Shown here: in pieces, positions 8,904 through 16,853 of the stretch | Position numbering within the stretch: the first letter of the stretch is position 1 | How the letters are laid out: each line of letters opens with the position of its first letter | From: DASSBQ01 sp040981125 | GTDB taxonomy: Bacteria > Nitrospirota > Nitrospiria > Nitrospirales > Nitrospiraceae | Direction of reading: 5' to 3' | Assembly: GCA_040981125.1 (NCBI GenBank) | Contig: JANRMQ010000006.1 | Span: 198,523-262,522 of the forward strand | Length of the DNA stretch: 64,000 bases | Made by a program: the position numbers and the translations under genes | Notes under the pieces: model-generated | What the model saw: only the letters and a program-made list of their open reading frames with translations | The model's database searches: none | Told to the model about the DNA's origin: nothing

Positions 8904-10214
8904 TTATCGCCCAGACTCAGCGGCTTCGAAGACGATTCGACCTCCGACGAGCGTCGTGGTCACCAGCCCCTTCACCTTCCAGCCGGCAAACGGCGTGTTC
9001 CGGCTCTTGGAGCGAAAGCGAGCAGGATCCACTTCCCATTGCATCTGAGAGTCCACCACAACCACATCCGCGTCCGCCCCTACCGCGAGCGTACCTTTCG
9101 CCAATCCAAACGCTTCGGCCGGACGAACCGTCAGCTTAGACACGGCGGTTTCCAGATCCAAAATGCCCTCCTCCACCAATCCAAGCGTCAGAGGCAGGGC
9201 CGTTTCCAATCCGACGATTCCGAACGGCGCTTCCGTGAATTCCTGCTGCTTCTCTTGCGGAGCATGCGGCGCATGGTCGGTGGCGATCACGTCGATCGTG
9301 CCGTCCCGGAGCCCTTCTTTGATGGCCTGCACATCCTGCCACGTACGCAGCGGCGGATTCATCTTGGCATGCGTGTTATACCCGCGCGCCAGTTCCTCCG
9401 TCAGCGTGAAATGATGCGGGCAGGCTTCCGCCGTGACACGAATGCCGCGTGCTTTCGCCTCGCGAACCATCCGTACCGAGCCGGCCGTGCTGATATGGGC
9501 CAGATGAAGACGCGCGCCGGTGAGCTCGGCCAGCGAAAGATTGCGGGCCACCATGACGTCCTCCGCTGCGGGCGGAATGCCGGGCAGCCCCAATTCCGTG
9601 GACACGAGCCCTTCATTCATGCAGCCCCCCTCGGAGAGATGAATGTCCTCACAGTGATCGACCACCGGAATATTAAAGGCCAAGGCATACTCCATGGCCC
9701 GCCGCATGACGAGGCTGTTCATCACCGGGCGACCGTCATCGGAAATCGCCACGCAGCCGGCCCGCCGGAGATCGCCGATCTCCGCCAGTTCTTTTCCCTC
9801 CGAACCTTTGGTGATCGCGCCGATGGGAAACACATGGGCCAAGCCGGCCGCTCTCGCCCGTTCCAGAATAAACTCCGTGATCGATTGGTTGTCGTTGACA
9901 GGGTTGGTATTCGGCATGCAGCAAACAGACGTAAACCCTCCCGCGACGGCGGCGGCTACCCCGCTCTCGATGGTTTCCTTGTATTCAAACCCCGGTTCAC
10001 GAAAATGCACATGCACATCGACAAATCCCGGCATGACCAGCCGGCCGGCCGCCTGAATCACGGTCGCCCCGTCCGGCGTGGAAAGACGCGGCCCCAGGCG
10101 CGCGATCTTTCCGTTTTCGATGACCACATCCGCCGGGCCGTTCCATCGACCCGGATCGATGACGTGCCCGCCCTTGATTACGATCGTCATGTCGCGCAAT
10201 GCAGTTTGTTTCAT
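8904..10214 (-). CDS. pyrC: Dihydroorotase, class I
   Basis: 436 residues, the size of class I (long) dihydroorotases. The metal motif HVHFREPG contains His68 and His70. CVAISDDGRPV supplies the Asp pair that replaces the carbamylated lysine of class II enzymes. HCED, HLAHIS and VIATDHAPH (Asp313) complete the amidohydrolase active site. It closes carbamoyl-aspartate to dihydroorotate, after PyrB. The ATG lies one base past the stop of the preceding lipoprotein gene, showing tight operon packing. Confidence 0.96.
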   Translation of the reverse strand: MKQTALRDMTIVIKGGHVIDPGRWNGPADVVIENGKIARLGPRLSTPDGATVIQAAGRLVMPGFVDVHVHFREPGFEYKETIESGVAAAVAGGFTSVCCMPNTNPVNDNQSITEFILERARAAGLAHVFPIGAITKGSEGKELAEIGDLRRAGCVAISDDGRPVMNSLVMRRAMEYALAFNIPVVDHCEDIHLSEGGCMNEGLVSTELGLPGIPPAAEDVMVARNLSLAELTGARLHLAHISTAGSVRMVREAKARGIRVTAEACPHHFTLTEELARGYNTHAKMNPPLRTWQDVQAIKEGLRDGTIDVIATDHAPHAPQEKQQEFTEAPFGIVGLETALPLTLGLVEEGILDLETAVSKLTVRPAEAFGLAKGTLAVGADADVVVVDSQMQWEVDPARFRSKSRNTPFAGWKVKGLVTTTLVGGRIVFEAAESGR

Positions 10215-10215
10215 G

Positions 10216-10599
10216 TCAGTTACAGCCCGTGTTCGTCATGGCGCCCGGCTCCGCATTCGCGCAGCCCATCGGTGATGCTCCCGGATACGGACCTTCCCGC
10301 GCCATTTGGTCTTCGATGAGGGTATTGATTTCTTCAGCGGTGGCATTGGGATATTGATGGCGGTAATGCACCGCCAGCGCTTGCTTCCTCAGTCGTGCCG
10401 CGCGATAGACCTCCAACGCCATGGACAAGTCTTCCTTATTGGCCTCGGGATGGTCGACTTTGAATTGCTGCAAGGCGACGAGTTCATCCGGTGTCTTGGC
10501 CAGTTGTTGAAGATCCACATGCCCCGCGCAGCCGAGCAGCAGCAGCGCCCAGAGCGCTACACCCGCGAACCGTATATTGTGCGCCGCCTTAATTCTCAT
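10216..10599 (-). CDS. Small predicted lipoprotein of unknown function
   Basis: 127 residues from the ATG at 10599, chosen for its AAGGA ribosome site at seven bases; a longer frame starts upstream without support. The N-terminus has a basic start, a hydrophobic run and the lipobox LLGC, so the mature protein should be lipid-anchored. The rest is helical and charged, with a repeated pattern of Ala, Leu, Arg and Tyr, and ends in a short Cys-containing tail (MGCANAEPGAMTNTGC). It lies between pyrB and pyrC. The family was not recognised. Confidence 0.7.
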   Translation of the reverse strand: MRIKAAHNIRFAGVALWALLLLGCAGHVDLQQLAKTPDELVALQQFKVDHPEANKEDLSMALEVYRAARLRKQALAVHYRHQYPNATAEEINTLIEDQMAREGPYPGASPMGCANAEPGAMTNTGCN

Positions 10600-10662
10600 T
10601 TCAGCTTCCTTATTCCTGATTCTTGATTCCTGACTTTCAGATCTCCTCACTCAGAATGTTCA

Positions 10663-11583
10663 TCATCCCGCTCCCGACATCAAATAGAGAATGCCCATCC
10701 GAACCGCCACCCCGTTCGCGACCTGGTCCAAGATCACGGATGAGAGACTGTCGGCGACTTCCGGCGCGATTTCGACACCACGATTAATCGGTCCAGGGTG
10801 CATCACGATGGCGCCCGGCTCCGCCAGCTTCACACGTTCGGCCGTAAGTCCATACAGCCGCGCATATTCGCGGATGGTGGGAAAGAGCGCCCGTCCCTGC
10901 CGTTCAAGCTGAAGACGGAGCATCATGATGACCTGCGCATCCCGCAACGCCTCGTCCAAACTGTAGAAAACCGACACGCCGAGTCGTTCGACATGGGACG
11001 GAATCATGGTGGGCGGCCCGACCACCCGCACCTCCGCGCCGAGTTTCGTCAGCGCATAGATATTCGACCGCGCGACCCGGCTATGGGCCACGTCGCCGAC
11101 GATGACGACACGCAGCCCTTGGAAATCCATGCCCCGTCCTCTGATCGTGTACAAATCGAGCAATGCCTGCGTGGGATGCTCATGCCACCCGTCGCCGGCG
11201 TTGATCACCGACGACTTCACGCCGCAGGCCAAGGTCTCCGCCGCGCCGGCGGAGGAATGACGCAACACGATCAGATCGGCCTGCATGGCTTCGATGTTGC
11301 GCGCCGTATCCAGCAACGTCTCGCCCTTGACCACGCTGCTTGATGAAGGGGAAAAATTGATCACATCGGCGCTGAGCCGTTTGGCGGCCAATTCAAAGGA
11401 GGTGCGGGTCCTGGTGCTCGGCTCGAAAAAGAGATTGACGACGGTCTTGCCCCTGAGCGCCGGAACCTTTTTGATCTCCCGGCCGGAGACTTCCTTGAAG
11501 GAATCCGCCGTCTCGAGGACCAGCTTAATCTCGTCCACGGAGAGCGAGGCGAGGCTCAGCAAATCTTTGCGTTTGAGGCCCAC
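10663..11583 (-). CDS. pyrB: Aspartate carbamoyltransferase catalytic chain
   Basis: 306 residues. The carbamoyl-phosphate loop FFEPSTRTRTSFE is at residues 52-64, HPTQALLDL marks the domain junction, and MHPGPINRGVEI near residue 260 binds aspartate. It condenses carbamoyl phosphate with aspartate. No regulatory PyrI chain is present nearby, consistent with control by PyrR. It starts with GTG two bases after the pyrR stop. Confidence 0.97.
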   Translation of the reverse strand: MGLKRKDLLSLASLSVDEIKLVLETADSFKEVSGREIKKVPALRGKTVVNLFFEPSTRTRTSFELAAKRLSADVINFSPSSSSVVKGETLLDTARNIEAMQADLIVLRHSSAGAAETLACGVKSSVINAGDGWHEHPTQALLDLYTIRGRGMDFQGLRVVIVGDVAHSRVARSNIYALTKLGAEVRVVGPPTMIPSHVERLGVSVFYSLDEALRDAQVIMMLRLQLERQGRALFPTIREYARLYGLTAERVKLAEPGAIVMHPGPINRGVEIAPEVADSLSSVILDQVANGVAVRMGILYLMSGAG

Positions 11584-11585
11584 GA

Positions 11586-12164
11586 CTACCCCTTGATGAT
11601 CACGACGCGATCTTCCTCTCCCTCTTCTTCCAGGTACACATGAATATTTTCATCGCGTGACGTGGGAATATTTTTGCCGATATAGGTGGCCTTGATCGGA
11701 AGCTGGCGATGCCCGCGGTCCACCAGCACCGCGAGCTGGATCTCCGCGGGGCGGCCCAGGTCGATCAGGCCGTCCATCGCCGCTCGAATCGTGCGGCCGG
11801 TGAACAATACATCGTCGACCAGGACGACTTTCATATCGGAAATGTGAAACGGCACCGACGTTTTGCGCAAGATAGGCTGACTTTTTCGCAGGGCGAGATC
11901 ATCACGATACAACGTGATGTCGAGCTCTCCGATCGGCAGCTGAGTCCCTTCGATCTCACGGATCCGGCGCGCCAGCCGGTGGGCCAGATGCACCCCTCCG
12001 GTCCGGATCCCGACGAGGGCGAGATGTTCCGTCCCCTTGTTTCGCTCCAGAATCTCATGGGCAATGCGCGTCAGCGCCCGAGCGACATCTCCCACGTCCA
12101 TGACGACCCGCTCCTGCTGCTTGTCCGCGGTCGTCATGCGATCGACTGGTGAGGTTGAAGGCAT
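11586..12164 (-). CDS. pyrR: PyrR: pyrimidine operon attenuation regulator / uracil phosphoribosyltransferase
   Basis: 192 residues, with a 15-20 residue N-terminal extension over Bacillus PyrR. The PRPP-binding motif VLVDDVLFTGRT is at residues 114-125. DVARALTRIAHEILERN and GIRTGGVHLAHRLA are further family blocks. In other bacteria PyrR binds UMP or UTP and then a hairpin in the mRNA leader, favouring a terminator. The gene is first in the operon and its own leader carries the expected RNA elements, so autogenous control is likely. Its ribosome site GGAGG (12176-12172) is inside the 3' arm of the attenuator hairpin, seven bases before the ATG. Confidence 0.95.
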   Translation of the reverse strand: MPSTSPVDRMTTADKQQERVVMDVGDVARALTRIAHEILERNKGTEHLALVGIRTGGVHLAHRLARRIREIEGTQLPIGELDITLYRDDLALRKSQPILRKTSVPFHISDMKVVLVDDVLFTGRTIRAAMDGLIDLGRPAEIQLAVLVDRGHRQLPIKATYIGKNIPTSRDENIHVYLEEEGEEDRVVIIKG

Positions 12165-12198
12165 AAAAAAACCTCCTCATCCCCCACGATGAGAAGGT
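12165..12198 (-). terminator. Attenuator terminator hairpin overlapping the pyrR ribosome-binding site
   Basis: On the minus strand ACCTTCTCATC pairs with GATGAGGAGGT across a six-base loop (one G-U pair), followed by seven T residues that run straight into the pyrR ATG. This is a textbook intrinsic terminator. The 3' arm also contains the GGAGG ribosome site, so the folded arm would block translation as well as end transcription. CTCATCC in the upstream PyrR hairpin can pair with GGATGAG in this 3' arm, giving a plausible antiterminator. Confidence 0.85.
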
Positions 12199-12244
12199 CT
12201 TGGATTGTCGTACGGCGTTGAGCCGCAATCATCACTCACTCCTT

Positions 12245-12264
12245 GCTCACCTCGCAGGATGAGC
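12245..12264 (-). promoter_or_regulatory. PyrR-binding hairpin in the operon leader
   Basis: On the minus strand a five-base-pair stem GCTCA/TGAGC closes the loop TCCTGCGAGG. The TCCNGNGAGGY pattern matches the conserved PyrR-binding RNA loop known from Firmicutes leaders. It lies just downstream of the predicted transcription start and upstream of the terminator, as expected for UMP-dependent attenuation. Confidence 0.75.
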
Positions 12265-12279
12265 GTTAAAGGTTGAGGC

Positions 12280-12309
12280 ATCTTACCGACCGAGCGGAGA
12301 CACTGTCAA
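12280..12309 (-). promoter_or_regulatory. Sigma70-type promoter of the pyrimidine operon
   Basis: Minus strand: a perfect TTGACA -35 box at 12309-12304, 18-base spacer, TAAGAT -10 box at 12285-12280. Transcription would start near 12273, giving a leader of about 110 bases before pyrR that contains the PyrR hairpin and the attenuator. Confidence 0.65.
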
Positions 12310-12338
12310 GGTCGATGCGCGTTCCTGTTGCGACCGGT

Positions 12339-13685
12339 TCACGGCCGCGCGCTGTCCGGCTCCTGTGTTGCATCGCAGGAACCTATGACCACCCGATAGG
12401 CGTCCATGCGCGCGAACTCGGTGATCGTCACTTGAGCCTGATCATCCTTTACAGGGACGCAGGTATCGAGGGTCACCGGCAACACTTCAAGCGGGGCAGA
12501 CCCGACATCTGGAATCCGTTCGCCGTAGAGCCGTAAGCCCGCTGAACTAGCGAGGAACGGCGCACGGGACAAGTTCCGTAGAAGAAGCCGGACCTCATCG
12601 CCGGCCGGTTCTTCAAACTTGCCCATCATCAGAAGTGCCGTCCCTTTTGTCGTATCGGCGGAGGCCAAGACATGCACACGCGGCGAATCCGCGACGGCGG
12701 AGACCCGATAGCCTTGCATGTCGGCGTAGGTCTTGTAGATATGCCATCCGGGCCGTTTGGATTGCCGATCGACGTAAAGGAGGCCGTCCAATGTCGGGTT
12801 GTCACAGTTGTTCTCCCGCTGAAGCCGGCTCGTATCCTGCGCCTCCGGCCAACAGGTGCGTATGGCGCTCTGGATGCCGGCACGCTCGTACGTTGCCAGA
12901 ACGCCGGCGGTATAGCCGGGGAGCATCCAATGATCCTGGCCGAGTATTTCATTCACGGAGATTGGACGGGGTAAACCGTTCATGCTGAGAAAGGCGCGAA
13001 TATCGTCTAGATAAGCCGGAGCGCCGGCCGGATCTCCATACTCATGATAGGCGACGACATCAGGAAAGACCTGCTCGTTGCGACTCCATTCGAGAAAGGG
13101 CCGCAGATTGGCATAGTACGCCACGCTCGGACCGACGATCACAGCGCCGGGCAATCGCTCCTTGATGATCCGATAGGCAAGCTCCCAGCCTCGCTTGAGG
13201 CGATTATTATTCCCGATCGGGACATTGGCCAAGTCGGGCTCGTTGTAGATGTCCCACATCACCGAGAGGTTCCGCTCCTCCACCTGATCGACGATCTTGT
13301 GGACATGGGCGATCCACGGCCCATAGTCGTCATTCTTGCCGATGCGATTGATATCGAAGATACTGTTTGCCAGTTCCCCAAAAATCAGGCCCAAGGTGAG
13401 TTGGAACTCGTCCACGCCCATGCGACGCAGACGTTCATAGTTGCGAAGGACGTAGCCGGCGTTGCCGCGAAAGCTCGTCGGCCGCAATGGTTCGATCAGT
13501 TCCGACGCGGGACTGTCAGGCTCGAGACTGACCAGGTAGCCGTTCGCCCGATGTGTGATCGGCGCTTCCTGCACGGCGAAATCGACAGTAATGGTGACGG
13601 CGGATGCTGAGAAGGGAATACCGATCAATGCCGCGCAGACAAATATGCTTATGATTTTCACGGGGAGACGCGGCATGACTTGCAT
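12339..13685 (-). CDS. Secreted glycoside hydrolase, clan GH-A (GH39-like TIM barrel)
   Basis: 448 residues with an N-terminal signal peptide (basic start, hydrophobic stretch, cleavage near FSASA at about residue 29). The probable acid/base Glu149 is in MWDIYNEPDL and the nucleophile Glu246 in PISVNEILG, the Asn-Glu and Glu pattern of clan GH-A retaining glycosidases. A C-terminal beta-rich segment follows from about residue 340. Substrate cannot be told; GH39 enzymes act on beta-xylosides or iduronides, but the exact family is uncertain. The gene is on the same strand just upstream of the pyrimidine operon promoter, which makes it a separate unit. Confidence 0.7.
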   Translation of the reverse strand: MQVMPRLPVKIISIFVCAALIGIPFSASAVTITVDFAVQEAPITHRANGYLVSLEPDSPASELIEPLRPTSFRGNAGYVLRNYERLRRMGVDEFQLTLGLIFGELANSIFDINRIGKNDDYGPWIAHVHKIVDQVEERNLSVMWDIYNEPDLANVPIGNNNRLKRGWELAYRIIKERLPGAVIVGPSVAYYANLRPFLEWSRNEQVFPDVVAYHEYGDPAGAPAYLDDIRAFLSMNGLPRPISVNEILGQDHWMLPGYTAGVLATYERAGIQSAIRTCWPEAQDTSRLQRENNCDNPTLDGLLYVDRQSKRPGWHIYKTYADMQGYRVSAVADSPRVHVLASADTTKGTALLMMGKFEEPAGDEVRLLLRNLSRAPFLASSAGLRLYGERIPDVGSAPLEVLPVTLDTCVPVKDDQAQVTITEFARMDAYRVVIGSCDATQEPDSARP

Positions 13686-14167
13686 GGCTTCGTACTTAGC
13701 GCGATCGAGGCGCTACGGTCAACATGGATAGCTGTGTAGAGACTAGATGGGCCCGTCAAATAGAGGTAGCCCGTGGACCTCATATACCAGGAGGTAACTT
13801 GACTCACCGCCGAGCGTGATTAGGCATCTGGGGCAGGGAGAGCCGGGACACCTCCGCACCTCTCGGAGCGGCCCTTCTGGGTCTTGCCGTGCGGAAGCCC
13901 TTCGAATCCTAAAACTCGTTAGCAATGAAATGTTACGCTATCAAAGCGCTGTTCCTAGCCACCCGGAGAGAGAACTGTGAAACCTCCAAATACGTGTATT
14001 GTCCTGGTCTAGTGGCATGGACATTGTGTTCTTGACCCGATTGTAGGATGCATGTTACGCATCGCCTGAATCGATTCTGGCTAAATTTGCTGCACACCTC
14101 GCATAATAGTACATAATGTATCGACCTACGCACATCGAAACAATTCACATGTCAGCACGAGTATGAA
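13686..14167. other. Intergenic region of about 480 bases, no gene recognised
   Basis: This lies between divergent genes (glycosidase on minus, hydrolase-TPR on plus). Base composition falls toward the hydrolase gene. A short inverted pair around 13852-13875 (CTCCGCACCTCTCGGAG-like) was seen. No convincing promoter, RNA gene or coding frame was found. Confidence 0.5.
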
Positions 14168-16165
14168 ATGACTATTAACGGTTCCTCATTGAGAAGCCTG
14201 GTGACTTGCCTGTTATTTGTCGTCCTTGTTAGCGGCATCTTTGCACCTTGCCTCTATGCCGAGGGTCAGTCAGATGCTGACGATCTAAAGGCAGTCCAAA
14301 CAGTAAATAAGACTGCTCCGGATTGGGCCTACCGTGGTCAACCAGATAGACCAGTTATCGTCTTCATTCATGGAATCTTTGGTGACACATTTGGTACATG
14401 GAAAAATAAAAAAACCGGAAAACATTTTTTTGATCTTATGAAGGATGACGAAACGTTCCGTGGTTCTGGCGTATATGTCTATGGATTTCCGTCCAACTAC
14501 TGGACGAGCAGTTTCAGCATAAATGATGCAGCTATTGATTTACGGTCAATGCTTCAAGGTTCTGGGGTTCTGGAATATGACAATATCGTATTGGTATGCC
14601 ATAGCATGGGAGGACTGATTGCACAAAGGTTTTTACTCGCGAACCGAGATTTGGCTCCCAAGGTTCGGTTAGTGTTCTTTTTCTCCACGCCTCAAGAAGG
14701 GGCAGACATTACAAATCTTGCGCGCTATATAACCAAGAATCCAGGCATCGAAGCAATGCTTCCCGCGGATAAGAATGACTTTCTGCAAATATTGGATACC
14801 GACTGGAAGAATGCTCATTTTCAAACGGAAATTCACTGCGCTCTTGAAAAGTTTGAAACCTTTAGTTACCGAATAGTCAAATGGGCTACAGGCACAAGGT
14901 CCTGCACTAATGCCGCCAGCCCAATCGATGCAGATCACATTCAAATCGTTAAGCCGTCGGGACGGCAGGATAGAGCTTATATTGCGCTCAAGAATGCATT
15001 CGCTTCAACGTTCTCTCGGGGTTCCAAGCTCAAAGTTAGTGGTTTCGTAAGAACTCAATCTGGGAGCCGACTCCGACACACCACGGTGAGGATCCAGCAC
15101 GTTGCTCAGACGGAGACGTCTGCATATGGAGAATTCACAATACCATTGCCTCGTGGGTTTACGCCCGGCAAACCTGTAGTTTTCTACGTAGACAATTGGA
15201 TACTGATAAATCCCTATGAAGGAAGAATGTATATTCCAGCCCCATCGGAAACTGTAGAAATGATCGTTGCAAACCGAGGAAGTTCCGCGTTATTGCAAGA
15301 CTACGGTTACGTTCAAAATGTAGTGCTGGAGGCAACGGGGCAAATACAAACGCCTGGTTTCAAGATGGTCACCCGTGAACAGTTCTTGAATAGTAAGGCC
15401 AAATCGATTGGTTTGCCGACCGCCGAACTAGAGGGGGCGATTTCCAACTGGACGAAGAATGCTAAGGCCCCTTATGAGAAGGGGCTAGCTGCACTTTATA
15501 ATAAAGATTATGTACAAGCAGCGAAGTACCTCAAAACGTCTGCGACCGACCAGCAAGGTGATCTATCACAGAAGTATTTATCTCTTGGAAAGGCCTATTA
15601 TGAAATGGGCCTGCTTTCATATGCAGAAAGCGCTTATGAAAGTGGCCGCCGGCTGCGGCCAAACGACTCACGGATTCTCCACAATCTTTCGGTTGTGATG
15701 GCAATGCAGAAGAAATATACGGAAGCATTGCCCATAGCCAGACAAGCCCTCGAGCTGGAGGAAAGAGCAGTCGGCCCGGAGCACCAAGATATAGCCCGCA
15801 TTCTTACCACAGTTGCAGGCCTGTATGCTCTCACTGGATATCCTGGTGAAGCTGAACCGATTGCAAAGAGGGCTCTGAATATTGATGAGAAGTTATTAGG
15901 CAAAGATCATTTAGATGTAGGCTTGGATTTGTTTAATCTGGGTGAGGTTTACTTTGCTCAGCAAAAATATGAGGAAGCCGCAGAGGCCTTTCAACGCTCC
16001 TTGCTTATTTATGACAAGGCTCATGGCTCCGGTGCGGATGTCGCAGACGTAGCCGAAGCATTGGCGATTACTTTGCGCACGATCGGTCGTAATAGTGAGG
16101 CTGAGTCCTTGGAAAAGAGAGTGGGTCAGATTCGTCAATCCAAGAAACGCCAAGAATCGCCATAA
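14168..16165 (+). CDS. Secreted alpha/beta-hydrolase (SERAC1/PGAP1-like) with C-terminal TPR repeats
   Basis: 665 residues. A signal peptide (about residues 1-31) is followed by an alpha/beta-hydrolase domain: oxyanion segment FIHGIFG at 66-72, nucleophile Ser146 in VCHSMGGL, likely His257 in DADHIQIV. Residues about 285-330 look like a small carboxypeptidase-regulatory-like beta domain (SGFVRTQSGSRL..., TSAYGEF). From about residue 440 there are several TPR units, including the kinesin-light-chain-like ALELEERAVGPEHQDIA and ALNIDEKLLGKDHLDVG pair. It probably acts on lipid or ester substrates outside the cytoplasm, with TPRs holding a partner. The gene is AT-rich (14401-14460 has 19 G/C of 60), unlike its neighbours, which suggests transfer. 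Function is not established. Confidence 0.75.
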   Translation: MTINGSSLRSLVTCLLFVVLVSGIFAPCLYAEGQSDADDLKAVQTVNKTAPDWAYRGQPDRPVIVFIHGIFGDTFGTWKNKKTGKHFFDLMKDDETFRGSGVYVYGFPSNYWTSSFSINDAAIDLRSMLQGSGVLEYDNIVLVCHSMGGLIAQRFLLANRDLAPKVRLVFFFSTPQEGADITNLARYITKNPGIEAMLPADKNDFLQILDTDWKNAHFQTEIHCALEKFETFSYRIVKWATGTRSCTNAASPIDADHIQIVKPSGRQDRAYIALKNAFASTFSRGSKLKVSGFVRTQSGSRLRHTTVRIQHVAQTETSAYGEFTIPLPRGFTPGKPVVFYVDNWILINPYEGRMYIPAPSETVEMIVANRGSSALLQDYGYVQNVVLEATGQIQTPGFKMVTREQFLNSKAKSIGLPTAELEGAISNWTKNAKAPYEKGLAALYNKDYVQAAKYLKTSATDQQGDLSQKYLSLGKAYYEMGLLSYAESAYESGRRLRPNDSRILHNLSVVMAMQKKYTEALPIARQALELEERAVGPEHQDIARILTTVAGLYALTGYPGEAEPIAKRALNIDEKLLGKDHLDVGLDLFNLGEVYFAQQKYEEAAEAFQRSLLIYDKAHGSGADVADVAEALAITLRTIGRNSEAESLEKRVGQIRQSKKRQESP

Positions 16166-16285
16166 GGCTTTCCGTCTTCTAGTTCTGCCCAATCCAATAA
16201 GCCAATAAAGAGCCATATTCTTGAATAATCCGGGCTGTACCGAATAGGAGGCATCGGGAACCAAAAAGACTCTAACGGTTAGCTC

Positions 16286-16456
16286 CTAGGACAGGGTGGT
16301 CTTGCCTTCCTTAGGTTTTCCAGCAAACACCATGAGCCCACTGGCCGGCGAGTAACCGTCCAATATCCAATCCACGGGTTCATCCCCTTGCCCGGCATTG
16401 AGGAACTCGGAAACAGGCACTGGGCGAAAATCCGTTTCGCGCGCCCCCTTGTCCAT
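16286..16456 (-). pseudogene. N-terminal remnant of an AAA/RecA-like (RepA/helicase-type) ATPase
   Basis: About 56 codons from an ATG at 16456. The end reads GLMVFAGKPKEGKTTLS then stop, a Walker A loop (GKPKEGKTT) like those of phage or plasmid RepA/DnaB-type ATPases, preceded by a DWILDGYSPASG segment typical of that family. The frame stops right after the P-loop, so Walker B and the rest are missing. It is probably the residue of a mobile element. It sits beside a copy of the structured repeat. Confidence 0.65.
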
Positions 16457-16486
16457 AGGCGGATACCGAATCTCATTGAGTCTCGG

Positions 16487-16678
16487 ATGGAACGGATGCG
16501 CGGCGAGGTGGGCGTCATAGCGTGATTGCCGAGGGAATAGCCTGAAGAATCGCGGTGCGACGGCATTGCGGCGCCGCGACGCAGTCTTAGAGGAGCACCG
16601 CGGCAACCCAACCGGCTCAGTGCCTGCCTGGTTTCAACGCATTATGGCGCAACCGAGGCCGTGCGCCGTTCGTCAGCC
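16487..16678 (+). repeat. Structured dispersed repeat, family 1, copy A
   Basis: 192 bases from ATGGAACGGATGCGCGG to CGTTCGTCAGCC. Shared landmarks with copies at 28942-29136 and 30028-30221 are GACGGCATTGC, a GCAG-CTTA-GAGGAGC segment, CAACGCATTATGGCGC and the CGTTCGTCAGCC end. The hairpin stem is CGCGGTGC (16551-16558) with GCACCGCG (16595-16602), a perfect eight-base pairing whose sequence differs in each copy but stays complementary. Confidence 0.75.
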
Positions 16679-16751
16679 GAGACGGAGCTGAACTTCCCAC
16701 CCTAAACAAAAGCAGCGAAGCGAGCACGCGCGGAGGCCGCGCATGCCTCTG

Positions 16752-16778
16752 ATGGATTCCCGCCTACGCGGAAATGAC
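16752..16778. repeat. Short REP/dRS3-like palindrome
   Basis: GGATTCCCGCCTACGCGGAAATGACA. ATTCCCGC pairs with GCGGAAAT with one mismatch. This resembles the ATTCCCGC...GCGGGAAT repeats scattered in many bacterial genomes. Only one copy was seen in this window. Confidence 0.45.
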
Positions 16779-16853
16779 AGATTGTACATTAGAAGGACGG
16801 ATTGCAGTGATGAGCAGGAAAAGAATGGCACAAACTTATTGGAGGACCATCTT

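Noticed and set aside
9039..10319. 426-codon plus-strand frame over pyrC
   Set aside because: It mirrors the GC-rich pyrC coding strand; the pyrC motifs are complete and its frame explains the openness.
13895..13915. TTCGAATCC segment resembling a tRNA T-loop
   Set aside because: The flanking bases do not form a T-stem and no acceptor or anticodon arm could be found.
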